Source: Anaerolineaceae bacterium (lineage in GTDB: Bacteria; Chloroflexota; Anaerolineae; Anaerolineales; Anaerolineaceae). Taken from it: DNA of 41,255 nt. The stretch spans positions 1 to 41,255 of the forward strand of contig JAGOVY010000004.1 in assembly GCA_018060515.1 (NCBI GenBank), in the 5' to 3' direction. Of the stretch, positions 32,791-41,188 are shown piece after piece; positions within the stretch are counted from its first letter, which is position 1; the number at the start of each line of letters is the position of its first letter. The position numbers were made by a program, and so were the translations under genes. The notes under the pieces were generated by a model that worked only from the letters and a program-made list of their open reading frames with translations, had not been told where the DNA came from and made no database searches.

Positions 32791-33174
32791 TTACTTTTGT
32801 CCGCACAGCAGCCAGGTATCACCCTGTTTTTCGAGCGCAAAGGTCATGCCAGACAGGTCAATTTCCTGGTCTTCTGTGCCGTAAGTGGCGATTATCTTGC
32901 CAGTACAGTTCACAGTGGCACTGCTGCCACTGTTATCAAGTTCGGTGCAGGTCATGTTTTCAAGGCGGGCTTTCACGCCAGTGAAAGAATCCAAAAACAA
33001 CTTGGCCTGCGGCTCCCAGTCTGCGCAGGCAAGCTGCGAGACGGAAGCAGAATCTCCTTCCACCAACGCTGTGTAGAACGCCTCAACCGCCGCTGCCGAA
33101 GAAGAGGAGGATGTGCATGCAGCCAGTGAAAGCAATGCCACAACTAAGATTCCAAAAATGAGTAACTTTTTCAT
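32791..33174 (-). CDS. Small lipoprotein with NTF2/DUF4878-like domain
   Basis: A 127-residue lipoprotein: signal MKKLLIFGILVVALLSLAAC with lipobox LAAC, a Ser/Ala linker, and a domain that begins VEAFYTALVEGDSASVSQLAC and ends DTWLLCGQK, the pattern of DUF4878/NTF2-like lipoproteins. Four further cysteines probably form disulfides outside the cell. It lies 37 nt upstream of the microprotein gene in the same direction, so it may be the first gene of the acyl-transfer operon. A TATAAT on the minus strand (33268-33273) about 95 nt upstream is a likely -10 box. Function unknown. Confidence 0.82.
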   Translation of the reverse strand: MKKLLIFGILVVALLSLAACTSSSSSAAAVEAFYTALVEGDSASVSQLACADWEPQAKLFLDSFTGVKARLENMTCTELDNSGSSATVNCTGKIIATYGTEDQEIDLSGMTFALEKQGDTWLLCGQK

Positions 33175-33334
33175 TTATCCATCCTTATTTTTTTCTCGAA
33201 AATATTATGTTGAGCACAATTCGAGCGGCGTCGGTGCCAAGGGTATCCTTTTACCTGTGTTGGTCGAATTATACATAACAATAGGATTCGTTGCGCAAGG
33301 GAAAAACTCACAACCAGATTATAATTAGCTTCAA

Positions 33335-34072
33335 ATGCCAGACTCAACGCCATTTCTTTCGATTGTTTTCCCCGCATACAATGAAGCGCTGCGGCTTCCC
33401 GCAACACTTGAGAAGGCGCTTACCTTTATCCGCTCGCTACCCTACCAAAGCGAAATTGTCATCGCCGAAAATGGCAGCAATGATGGCACACTTGAACTGG
33501 CGCTTGCTGTCGCTGCGGCAAATACCGAAGTTCGTGTGCTCCACAATGAGCAAGCCGGCAAAGGTCGGGCGGTCCAAACCGGGATGTTGGCTGCCAAAGG
33601 CCAATACCGCTTTATATGTGATGTTGATCTCTCCATGCCTATTGATGAAATCCCACGCTTTTTGCCGCCACTTACTGAAGGCGCAGATATCGTAATTGCA
33701 TCGCGTGAAGCCCCTGGCTCGGTGCGCTATGGTGAACCATATTACCGCCATTTGGTCGGGCGCATTTTCAACGGCCTGGTACGCTGGCTGCTCTTGCCCC
33801 AATTGCATGATACCCAATGCGGGTTCAAGTGTTTTACCGCCGCTGCAGTTGAGCAGTTGTTTCCGCTGGTGACCATCCCAGGTTGGACGTTCGACGTTGA
33901 AGTGCTGGCGATTGCTTTCAAGATGAACTACCGCATCACTGAACTCCCGATACCCTGGTATTACCACCCGAACAGCAAGGTGAGCGTGATGCGTGATTCG
34001 ATCAACATGGCAAGAGACCTGCTTCAGATTCGCAAGAAACTGCGCCGCGGAGATTATGACCTCCCGCTTTGA
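33335..34072 (+). CDS. Family 2 glycosyltransferase, dolichyl-phosphate glucosyltransferase-like
   Basis: A 245-residue GT-A enzyme of the ALG5-like group, which moves a sugar from a nucleotide donor to a polyprenyl phosphate on the inner membrane face. Seen: LSIVFPAYNEALRLPATLEKAL; IVIAENGSNDGT; the metal-binding DVDLSMP; and the DTQCGFKCF and GWTFDVEVLAIA blocks typical of this group. No C-terminal membrane helices are present, so it is peripheral. ATG 33335 lies 9 nt after a TATAAT (33320-33325), fitting a leaderless mRNA. It is divergent from the acyl-transfer operon, which hints at a shared role in surface glycan work. It overlaps rnhB by 17 nt. Confidence 0.9.
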   Translation: MPDSTPFLSIVFPAYNEALRLPATLEKALTFIRSLPYQSEIVIAENGSNDGTLELALAVAAANTEVRVLHNEQAGKGRAVQTGMLAAKGQYRFICDVDLSMPIDEIPRFLPPLTEGADIVIASREAPGSVRYGEPYYRHLVGRIFNGLVRWLLLPQLHDTQCGFKCFTAAAVEQLFPLVTIPGWTFDVEVLAIAFKMNYRITELPIPWYYHPNSKVSVMRDSINMARDLLQIRKKLRRGDYDLPL

Positions 34073-34721
34073 TCGGACGCTGCTGCCTGATGCGCCAGAT
34101 CTCACTTTTGAAACCGCCCTCTGGCAAGAGGGCATCACCACGATCGCAGGGGTCGATGAAGCCGGACGCGGCGCGTGGGCTGGGCCAGTAGTCGCCGCGG
34201 CTGTGATTTTGCCCATCAATTTTTCAGTTTCCTCATTCCCTATGAGACTGCGCGATTCCAAGCAGTTGAGCGCAGAGAAGCGCGCAAGCTTAGAGCCTGT
34301 CATCAAGGCGCAGGCGCTTGCCTGGGGAATTGGCTGCGCAGACAATATGGAAATTGACCTCAGCGGAATTATTGCCGCCACACGCGCCGCAATGACGCGC
34401 GCGCTTGAGGCGCTTAAACCCGCCCCGCAGCATTTACTTATAGACGCATTGTTTCTTCCTGAAATTTACACGTCTCAAACCGCGCTGATCAAGGGCGACC
34501 AAAGATCCCTTAGCATCGCTGCGGCCTCCATCCTTGCGAAAACCTCGCGTGATCGTTGGATGGAAGCGCTGGCGCAGACAGAACCTGGCTATTTATTTGA
34601 GCGCAATAAGGGTTATGGCACGCGGGCACACCAAGAAGCCTTGGCTCGGCATGGGGCGTGCCAGGCACACCGCTTCAGTTTTTCACCGCTCAAAGCACTG
34701 TGTGAAAAGTCAAAAACTTGA
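34056..34721 (+). CDS. rnhB: Ribonuclease HII
   Basis: A 221-residue enzyme that cuts RNA in RNA-DNA hybrids, chiefly at single ribonucleotides in DNA. Acidic active-site residues are visible: Asp34 and Glu35 in GVDEAGRGAWAGPVVAAAV, the Asp in LLIDAL, and the Asp closing the block SIAAASILAKTSRD. RDSKQLS is also conserved. ATG 34056, inside the end of the glycosyltransferase gene and preceded by CGGAG, is the likely start; the frame reaches back further but those codons belong to the upstream gene. Confidence 0.95.
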   Translation: MTSRFDRTLLPDAPDLTFETALWQEGITTIAGVDEAGRGAWAGPVVAAAVILPINFSVSSFPMRLRDSKQLSAEKRASLEPVIKAQALAWGIGCADNMEIDLSGIIAATRAAMTRALEALKPAPQHLLIDALFLPEIYTSQTALIKGDQRSLSIAAASILAKTSRDRWMEALAQTEPGYLFERNKGYGTRAHQEALARHGACQAHRFSFSPLKALCEKSKT

Positions 34722-34758
34722 TTTCAGGTTTTCGGTTGTCAGTTTCTACTACCGAGCT

Positions 34759-36015
34759 TCAGGGAGCAATCACCGTTCCCGCAGGCAACACACCCGATTT
34801 AGGTATGATGACGATGCCATCTCTGACAACCCAGCCATCACCATCAATATCCGTGCCGGCAGGAAAAGGTTTGATGATGGTTCCTTTATTGATGCGGGCG
34901 TTCTTGTCAATGATCGCACCTTCAATGTAGCAGTCCATACTGATTTCGAGCGCCCCCGCAGAGGCTTCTGGCGATCCCGGTCTCTCATAATAATCGTTGC
35001 CCATCAGGATGCTGTCAATAATCGTCGTGCCGCCGCGAATCTGACTGCGCAGCCCGATAATTGAATGCTTAATGGTTGCGTGTTCAATGCGACAGCCCTC
35101 AGCAATGAGTACTTTTTCCATTGTGGATTTTTCGATATTTGACCCCGGTAAGAAGCGCGGGTGGCTGTAGATGGGGAATTTTTGATCGTAAAAGTTAAAA
35201 GGCGGATCTGGCTCGGTCAGCGCGAGATTGGCGGTATAAAACGAACGGATAGTACCGATGTCTTCCCAGAAGCCATCAAAATTAAACCCATACACCTTAT
35301 GTGACTTAATGGCTGCCGGGATGACGTGTGAACCAAAATCATCATGGTCGTAATTCTTCAACAGCTCCATCAATACTTTGGTTTTAAAGAGGTAGATACC
35401 CATTGAGCCAAGGTAAGGGCGTTCGGGGTCATCGCGGCTGATGATGTTTTGTAAAACCATCGCGTCGGTGGGTTTCTCATGAAAATCGGTAATTTGGTAG
35501 TTGCCCGCCCGTTTGAGAATGCCAAAGCGGCTGCAATCTGCAGTTGCCACTGGTTGAACTGCCACGGTGATATCTGCATTCTTCTCTATATGAAAATCAG
35601 TCATTTTTCGATAATCCATACGGTAAAGGTGATCACCCGCAAGGATGAGGATATTGGAGGCGCGCGTGGAACTGATTTCAAGCAATTGTTTGCGCACCGC
35701 GTCTGCGGTGCCCTGGTACCAGTTCGTATTTTCCACCGTCTGTTCCGCCGCCCAAATTTGCACCCAGCCGGTGTGGAAGGCATCAAAATTATAGGTGCGC
35801 GAGATATGGCGGTGCAGCGACACAGAATTGAACTGCGTCAGCACTGCAATGCGGAAGATACCGGAATTAATGCAATTGCTGATGGGGATATCAATCAAGC
35901 GGAATTTGCCAGCCATTGGCACAGCCGGCTTTGAGCGCTCCATAGTGAGGGGATATAACCGGGCGCCGCGCCCACCGCCAAGGATCACACCTAAAACATC
36001 ATCCATTGTGGTCAT
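34759..36015 (-). CDS. glgC: Glucose-1-phosphate adenylyltransferase (ADP-glucose pyrophosphorylase)
   Basis: A 418-residue enzyme making ADP-glucose for glycogen. Seen: the nucleotide loop GVILGGGRGARLYPLTMERSKPAVPMAGK; the PISNCINSGI block; WYQGTADAVRKQL; ILAGDHLYRMDY; the FHEKP motif; FWEDIGTI; and a C-terminal left-handed beta-helix. AGGAGG stands just upstream of ATG 36015. It appears alone: glgA, glgB and glgP are not in this window. It follows the rhomboid gene by 62 nt in the same direction, and converges with rnhB. Confidence 0.95.
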   Translation of the reverse strand: MTTMDDVLGVILGGGRGARLYPLTMERSKPAVPMAGKFRLIDIPISNCINSGIFRIAVLTQFNSVSLHRHISRTYNFDAFHTGWVQIWAAEQTVENTNWYQGTADAVRKQLLEISSTRASNILILAGDHLYRMDYRKMTDFHIEKNADITVAVQPVATADCSRFGILKRAGNYQITDFHEKPTDAMVLQNIISRDDPERPYLGSMGIYLFKTKVLMELLKNYDHDDFGSHVIPAAIKSHKVYGFNFDGFWEDIGTIRSFYTANLALTEPDPPFNFYDQKFPIYSHPRFLPGSNIEKSTMEKVLIAEGCRIEHATIKHSIIGLRSQIRGGTTIIDSILMGNDYYERPGSPEASAGALEISMDCYIEGAIIDKNARINKGTIIKPFPAGTDIDGDGWVVRDGIVIIPKSGVLPAGTVIAP

Positions 36016-36077
36016 GCAATCCTCCTTATGCTTAACTTATTTGTTATCGTTAGTTCATTAAGGCACTAAGCTACACC

Positions 36078-36737
36078 TTACATATACTGTGGGGGCAAGG
36101 GACGGGCGCGGTTACGGTAGAGGAATGAGAGAACCAAACCCGCCGCAAACCCGCCGATATGCGCCATGTAAGCCACACCGCCTGTATCACCCGTGGCGGC
36201 AATTGGTGTATTCACACTGCTGAGCATCTGAATCGCGATCCAAAACCCAATTACAATCAGGGCAGGAAGATGCACAACCCACCAACCCAACAATACGCGC
36301 ACACGGCGCCGCGGGAACAGCACCAGATATGCGCCGAGGATGCCCGCAATGGCGCCAGATGCCCCCATGTTGGGGATGTTAACAAATGGCGCCGCCACAA
36401 ACTGAGCAAGCATGGCAACGAACCCACAAACAAGGTAGAAGAGTAAAAACTTGAGATGCCCAAAACGGTCTTCAACGTTGTCGCCGAAGATGATGAGGTA
36501 GAGCATATTGCCGCCCAAATGCATCCAGCCGGCGTGCATAAACATGGAGGTGAACAGGGTAATCACGTTGCCTAACGGATCTTGCACAAAACGCGCCGGC
36601 ACAAAAGACCAATAAAGGATGAAACCTTCTCCCCCGGCCATCTCGATGAAATAAACGACAACATTTATCACCACCAGAATCCAGGTGACTATAGGGAAAA
36701 GCCTGCGTTGTGAGTTGTCGTCGCCAATCGGTATCAT
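36078..36737 (-). CDS. Rhomboid-family intramembrane serine protease
   Basis: A 219-residue polytopic protein with six or seven helices. Catalytic Ser127 lies in NMGASGAIAG and His193 in VAYMAHIGGFAAG, giving the rhomboid dyad; the HLGGNMLYLIIFG block with its conserved His and Asn sits on helix 2. It cleaves membrane-spanning substrates within the bilayer; substrates cannot be predicted. It lies between clpC and glgC on the same strand. Confidence 0.93.
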   Translation of the reverse strand: MIPIGDDNSQRRLFPIVTWILVVINVVVYFIEMAGGEGFILYWSFVPARFVQDPLGNVITLFTSMFMHAGWMHLGGNMLYLIIFGDNVEDRFGHLKFLLFYLVCGFVAMLAQFVAAPFVNIPNMGASGAIAGILGAYLVLFPRRRVRVLLGWWVVHLPALIVIGFWIAIQMLSSVNTPIAATGDTGGVAYMAHIGGFAAGLVLSFLYRNRARPLPPQYM

Positions 36738-36810
36738 ATCAACTCTGATTTAAATGGTTTGTATGAAGTATAGATTGAATATGCCGCAGGTGCAACCCTT
36801 TTAAATCAAA

Positions 36811-36838
36811 GAACCAGTCAGTTGCAACTGGCTGGTTC
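36811..36838 (-). terminator. Terminator of clpC
   Basis: A near-perfect palindrome GAACCAG(T)CAGTTGCAACTG(G)CTGGTTC, followed on the minus strand by TTTGATTTAAAA. It lies about 50 nt beyond the clpC stop. Confidence 0.75.
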
Positions 36839-36885
36839 TCGTGGTTTTGATAAACGGTCTGCGTTACCCGTTAATTACGCGTAGG

Positions 36886-39420
36886 TCAGACGACTTCACC
36901 TTGCACTTCGACAACTGCTTCAGAGTTGTTCGCAGTTTTTTTAGGCTTGAGTGCAGCCGAGCGTTTGCGATTTCGTTTGAGGACGATGCTGCCCTGTTTA
37001 TCCACATCTACCAACACGGCATCACCGTCACTGAACTCGTGTGCCAGCACCGCATCTGAGAGGCTGTCTTCAACCTTGTCTTGAATTACCCGGCGCAGCG
37101 GACGCGCCCCCATTTCAGGGTTGTAACCTTCCGTCGAAAGCTTTTCAAGTGCAGCATCTGAAGCGGAAAGGGTGATATTGTGGTCAGCCATCCGTTCAGC
37201 CACTTTTGCCAGCTCAATGTTGACAATCTTGCGAATGTCTTCTCGGTTGAGTGGCTCAAAAACGATAACCCCGTCGAGGCGATTGATAAACTCGGGGCGG
37301 AACACCTTGCGCAGTGAATCGAGCAGTTTCTTGCGCATTTCATCATATTCTCTGGCTTCACTTTCTTTTTCATTTTGCTGCAAAGAAAAGCCGAGTGAAG
37401 ATTGGCGACGAATCAAATCAGAGCCGATGTTGGAGGTCATGATGATGATGGCGTTGCGGAAATCCACCTTTCGCCCGCGCGCGTCGCTCAACTGCCCCTC
37501 TTCCATGATTTGCAGCAGCATATTATGCGTTTCAGGGTGCGCCTTTTCCATTTCATCGAACACGACGATGGAGTATGGTCGGCGGCGGATGGCTTCAGTG
37601 AGCTGTCCGGCATCGTCAAAGCCCACATATCCTGGCGGCGCACCGACAAGGCGGCTTACATTATGGCGTTCCATAAATTCCGACATGTCAATTTGAATGA
37701 GAGCATCTTCATTGCCGAAGAGGAACGCAGCCAGCGCGCGAGTGAGCGCCGTCTTACCCACGCCGGTCGGTCCGAGGAACATGAAAGAGCCGATCGGGCG
37801 ACGCGGGTCTTTCAGCCCGGCACGGCCGCGGCGTACGGCTTTGGCAATCGTATGGATGGCGTCTTCCTGCCCGATAATGGACTGACGCAGTTCATCTTCC
37901 ATGTGCAGCAAACGCTCTGATTCTTCGGTTGCCAATTGCACTACCGGCACGCCGGTCCACATTGAAACCAGCTCGGCGATATCATCCGCCGATACAACCG
38001 GGCTGGTGGTTCTATCCCAGCCGCTGCGCAATTGCTCAATCCGTCCTTTGAGGTCGGCTTCTTTGTTCGAGAGCTCCATGGCATCATCGCTGCGCCCGCT
38101 GTGTACTGCCGCGCTGCGGTGAGCTTTAACATCTTTCAGTTCGAGCATTAACTCTTTAAAAGATTGGGCTGCCGGGCTTTTATACATGCGTACCCGCGAA
38201 GAGGCTTCGTCAATCAAGTCAATAGCCTTGTCAGGTAAAAAGCGCTCAGTTACATAGCGCGAAGAAAGGTGCGCCGCCGCCTCAAGGGCTTCATCTGAAA
38301 TCACCAGACGGTGGTGCTCTTCATATGCTTTGCGTATGCCTTTGAGAATCTGAATAGTTTCGTCCACCGTGGGTTCTACCACCACAATCGGCTGAAAACG
38401 CCGTTCGAGTGCCGCATCAGATTCGATGTGCTTGCGATACTCATCCAGCGTGGTGGCTCCCACCACCTGCAGCTCGCCGCGCGACAAGGCCGGCTTGAGG
38501 ATGTTAGCGGCATCCACCGAAGAACCGGCAGAGCCCGCACCCACCAGCATGTGCAGTTCATCAATAAATAGAATCGATTTTGATGCTTTAAGCTCGTCTA
38601 TGACGCGCTTGAGCCGTTCTTCAAATTGGCCGCGATACATGGTGCCCGCCACAAGTGAGCCCACATCGAGCTGTAATACCTTCTTATTGATGAGTGGGGC
38701 GGGAACATCGCCATCGATGATGCGTTGTGCCAACCCTTCTACAATAGCCGTCTTGCCCACGCCGGGTTCGCCGATGAGGGCTGGGTTGTTCTTATTGCGG
38801 CGCGCCAAAATTTGAATGACGCGTTCGATTTCCTGCTGACGCCCGATGACCGGGTCGAGCTTGCCTTCTTCTGCCAGCGCGGTCAGGTCAACAGCCAGTT
38901 GGTCGACCAACGGCATCTTGGCGTCTTTTCGCTCCTCGCGCCGCGCCAGTGGGGCTCCCCCGGCGGAAGCCGGACCGCTCATACTGTCTTCCATCGCTCG
39001 CCGTACCTGACGCCGCACCTGTTCCGCTGAAACTCCGAGCTTCTTAAGCACTTCCAGCGCCAGCCCTTCGCTTGACCGTGTGAGGCCGAGCAGCAAGTGT
39101 TCAGTACCGATAAACTGGTGTCCAAGCTGCCGCGCTTCCTCAATGGCAAATTCCAGCGCCTGCTGTGCGCCAGTTGAAAGCTCAAGCGTAGGCGCTTCTT
39201 CAACACCGATGGGCGCCAGGCGCTCCACCATCTCCTTAACGCGCTCACTCTCGAGCCCCAATTCTCGCAATGCGTGTGCGGCAATACCGCCTTCCTCAAT
39301 CACAAGCCCCAAAAGTAAGTGTTCCGTGTTAATCGTGTTGTGACGCATGCGCTCTGCTTCTTGATGTGCCAGAGAAAGCACCCGTCGTGCACGTTGTGAA
39401 AACCTCTCCATACCTGCCAA
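36886..39420 (-). CDS. clpC: ClpC AAA+ unfoldase
   Basis: An 844-residue Hsp100 protein that unfolds proteins for ClpP or for refolding. Two N-terminal Clp-N repeats (about 5-145, [12 protein letters not shown] and GTEHLLLGL); AAA-1 with Walker [10 protein letters not shown] and [12 protein letters not shown]; a middle domain with a coiled coil (about 410-465); AAA-2 with GPTGVGKTA; and the conserved RPEFINRLD block. The C-terminal tail is basic then acidic. The start is TTG 39420, since GGAGG lies 8 nt upstream; the ATG at 39411 is too far from that site. No ctsR, mcsA or mcsB is adjacent, unlike in Firmicutes. Confidence 0.95.
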   Translation of the reverse strand: MAGMERFSQRARRVLSLAHQEAERMRHNTINTEHLLLGLVIEEGGIAAHALRELGLESERVKEMVERLAPIGVEEAPTLELSTGAQQALEFAIEEARQLGHQFIGTEHLLLGLTRSSEGLALEVLKKLGVSAEQVRRQVRRAMEDSMSGPASAGGAPLARREERKDAKMPLVDQLAVDLTALAEEGKLDPVIGRQQEIERVIQILARRNKNNPALIGEPGVGKTAIVEGLAQRIIDGDVPAPLINKKVLQLDVGSLVAGTMYRGQFEERLKRVIDELKASKSILFIDELHMLVGAGSAGSSVDAANILKPALSRGELQVVGATTLDEYRKHIESDAALERRFQPIVVVEPTVDETIQILKGIRKAYEEHHRLVISDEALEAAAHLSSRYVTERFLPDKAIDLIDEASSRVRMYKSPAAQSFKELMLELKDVKAHRSAAVHSGRSDDAMELSNKEADLKGRIEQLRSGWDRTTSPVVSADDIAELVSMWTGVPVVQLATEESERLLHMEDELRQSIIGQEDAIHTIAKAVRRGRAGLKDPRRPIGSFMFLGPTGVGKTALTRALAAFLFGNEDALIQIDMSEFMERHNVSRLVGAPPGYVGFDDAGQLTEAIRRRPYSIVVFDEMEKAHPETHNMLLQIMEEGQLSDARGRKVDFRNAIIIMTSNIGSDLIRRQSSLGFSLQQNEKESEAREYDEMRKKLLDSLRKVFRPEFINRLDGVIVFEPLNREDIRKIVNIELAKVAERMADHNITLSASDAALEKLSTEGYNPEMGARPLRRVIQDKVEDSLSDAVLAHEFSDGDAVLVDVDKQGSIVLKRNRKRSAALKPKKTANNSEAVVEVQGEVV

Positions 39421-39452
39421 GAACTAATCCTCCTGATTATGTGAATCGCAAC

Positions 39453-39496
39453 GACCGCTGTCGGCGGTCAAACAATCTCCCATCGTCTGTATTGTA
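39453..39496 (-). promoter_or_regulatory. clpC leader: -10 box and hairpin
   Basis: TACAAT on the minus strand (39491-39496) may be the clpC -10 box; no strong -35 is seen. The leader then contains a small hairpin (GACCGC/GCGGTC, 39453-39469) before the GGAGG site (39429-39433). I see no CIRCE element and only a single GTCAAA, not the double heptad of CtsR. Confidence 0.4.
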
Positions 39497-39647
39497 ACCG
39501 CTGTTTATAAGTATTCGATAAGAATTAATCAACCGTCGCCAAAACGACAACAGGTGCTGCCTGAGGGTTGGAAGTTTAATGGGTTCAAAGGTAAATTCAA
39601 GGGTTTTTCCAGCGAGTTGACATACAGCAAAAAACGCCAGCGTTACC

Positions 39648-39684
39648 AACCAACCTGACCAAATCATCAGGCAGGTTGGTTTTT
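39648..39684 (+). terminator. Plus-strand terminator without an obvious gene
   Basis: A 10-bp stem AACCAACCTG / CAGGTTGGTT with a 14-nt loop, followed by a T-run on the plus strand (TTTTTATTA). Both neighbouring genes (clpC and the M42 peptidase) are on the minus strand, and the minus-strand exit is not U-rich, so it seems to face an unannotated plus-strand transcript. Confidence 0.6.
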
Positions 39685-39693
39685 ATTACAAGA

Positions 39694-40740
39694 TCAATTC
39701 AGCAGATAAGCCAAAATCCATTGAGTGGTGGCTGATAACGCTTCGGTGTGAGTGCGCTCATAGTTATGCGAAGCGTCTACACCTGGACCGATAAGCGCAA
39801 CCGGAATTTCTCCGCCAGAGCGCCAATAAGCACTGCCATCAGACGAGTAGTAAGGGTAAATATCCACCTTATAGGGAATCTGATATTGATCGCCCAAGCG
39901 CCGAAGGCGGCTGTTGAGCCCGTAGTGGTATGGTCCGCTGGAATCCTTTACGCAGATTGTGGCGTGAAATTCATCTGAGGTCTGCCCTTCGCCGACGGCT
40001 GCCATATCTATCACCAACAGTTCAGCGCTGTCCACAGGGATCCCCGAGGCGCCGCCGTGACCGACCTCTTCATAGTTGCTGATGTAAATATAGGTGGTTT
40101 GGGCGGGCTTTAAGCCGGCTGAGTGCAGTGCACGCGCCGCCTCCAGCAGACAGGCAACCCCGGCCTTGTTATCCAGGTGGCGTGAGCGGATAAAACCATT
40201 GCTGATTTCCACGCGCGGGTCAAAAGCCACAAAATCACCCACCTCGATACCCAGCGCTCTTACTTCATCTATAGAGGCTGCTTTATCATCCAGCCGTACT
40301 TCCATTGTAGTTTCGTCTCGTTTGGTTTCACCGGTCTTAGCCCCGTAAACATGCCCCGAGGCGGCCGTCACCAGCAGGCTGCCGCGGATGCGTTTTCCCT
40401 CGCGGGTGAAAATTGTGCAGCCCTCACCCTCTACTGTGTTCCAGGCAAACCCGCCCACGCTGCTGAGCGTCAACCTGCCGCTGGGTTTAATCGTCTTCAC
40501 CATTGCACCCAGGGTATCGGCGTGGGCAGCCAATGCCCGCGGAGCTTCCGCGTGTTCACCCTTGAGCGTCACCAGCAAAGCGCCTTTAGGAGTGCGCTGT
40601 ACCTCAGCACCTGGAATTGCACAGAACATACGCTCAGTAAACGAAACGGCTTCTTCGGTATACCCGGTGGGGCTTGGCTTTTTTAAAAGGTCAACTAAAA
40701 ATTTCACCAACAGGGCTTCATCAATCGGAGGGATTTCCAC
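39694..40740 (-). CDS. M42-family metallo-aminopeptidase
   Basis: A 348-residue cytoplasmic zinc/cobalt aminopeptidase of the M42 family (FrvX/YsdC/TET-like). Metal ligands and the catalytic pair are visible: H73-x-D75 in LAAHADTLGAM, the bridging Asp in RHLDNKAG, NYEEVGHGG with the catalytic Glu, an Asp in VIDMAAVGEG, and the late His in ERTHTEAL. Such enzymes assemble into dodecameric tetrahedra that trim peptides released by proteases. The start is GTG 40740, behind AGGAG. Confidence 0.93.
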   Translation of the reverse strand: MEIPPIDEALLVKFLVDLLKKPSPTGYTEEAVSFTERMFCAIPGAEVQRTPKGALLVTLKGEHAEAPRALAAHADTLGAMVKTIKPSGRLTLSSVGGFAWNTVEGEGCTIFTREGKRIRGSLLVTAASGHVYGAKTGETKRDETTMEVRLDDKAASIDEVRALGIEVGDFVAFDPRVEISNGFIRSRHLDNKAGVACLLEAARALHSAGLKPAQTTYIYISNYEEVGHGGASGIPVDSAELLVIDMAAVGEGQTSDEFHATICVKDSSGPYHYGLNSRLRRLGDQYQIPYKVDIYPYYSSDGSAYWRSGGEIPVALIGPGVDASHNYERTHTEALSATTQWILAYLLN

Positions 40741-40753
40741 GGTCTGCTCCTTA

Positions 40754-41176
40754 TTAAAAAGTTATCCCCTCGCGTTCAGAGAACAACGCCCGCAGTTCAT
40801 CTGAAACGGGTACGGAAGTTTTTGTTTTGTAATCATACGCAACCATGATCGACTCTGCCGTGGCAAAGAGCGGTTCGCTGCCCTCTCCGGTAATTTCATA
40901 TTCGATAGTCACGGTTTTTCCGCTGATGCGTGTAACCCCCAGCGACACAATTACTTTGTCGCTTAACTCGATGGGTTTGTGATAGCGCACATGAATATCG
41001 CCAACGATGAGCGGCAGGTTCCACAGCGTTTTACCGTCCACCAGACCCATATCCATCATATAGCGGCTGCGGGCGTGCTCAAGATACACCAAAAAGCGCG
41101 CATTGTTCACGTGCCAGAAGGCATCGAGATCGCCCATTCTTACTTCAATTGGGTAATGGTATTTGAATTTATTCAT
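40754..41176 (-). CDS. Acyl-CoA thioesterase, 4HBT hotdog fold
   Basis: A 140-residue hotdog-fold thioesterase. The active-site loop RMGDLDAFWHVNNARFLVYLEHAR holds the catalytic Asp18 and the HVNN motif of the 4HBT/YbgC group. It hydrolyses an acyl-CoA of unknown type. ATG 41176 is preferred; a TTG at 41182 would start immediately beside a TATAAT box (41183-41188), so it cannot be inside the mRNA if that box is used. It lies 13 nt before the M42 gene and is probably co-transcribed with it. Confidence 0.9.
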   Translation of the reverse strand: MNKFKYHYPIEVRMGDLDAFWHVNNARFLVYLEHARSRYMMDMGLVDGKTLWNLPLIVGDIHVRYHKPIELSDKVIVSLGVTRISGKTVTIEYEITGEGSEPLFATAESIMVAYDYKTKTSVPVSDELRALFSEREGITF

Positions 41177-41182
41177 GAACAA

Positions 41183-41188
41183 ATTATA
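41183..41188 (-). promoter_or_regulatory. -10 box of the thioesterase gene, leaderless
   Basis: TATAAT on the minus strand, 6 nt before ATG 41176, placing transcription start on the start codon. The remaining bases to the right edge hold no gene that I can see. Confidence 0.55.

Noticed and set aside
33437-34381. Long (314-codon) minus-strand frame opposite the glycosyltransferase and rnhB
   Set aside because: It is the reverse of two well-supported genes and its product has no recognisable domain.
39429-39496. CIRCE or CtsR operator in front of clpC
   Set aside because: No TTAGCACTC inverted repeat; only one GTCAAA heptad is present where CtsR needs two.
39437-39667. 76-residue minus-strand frame in the gap upstream of clpC
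   Set aside because: It begins inside the terminator hairpin, has no ribosome site, covers the probable clpC promoter and shows no family signature.
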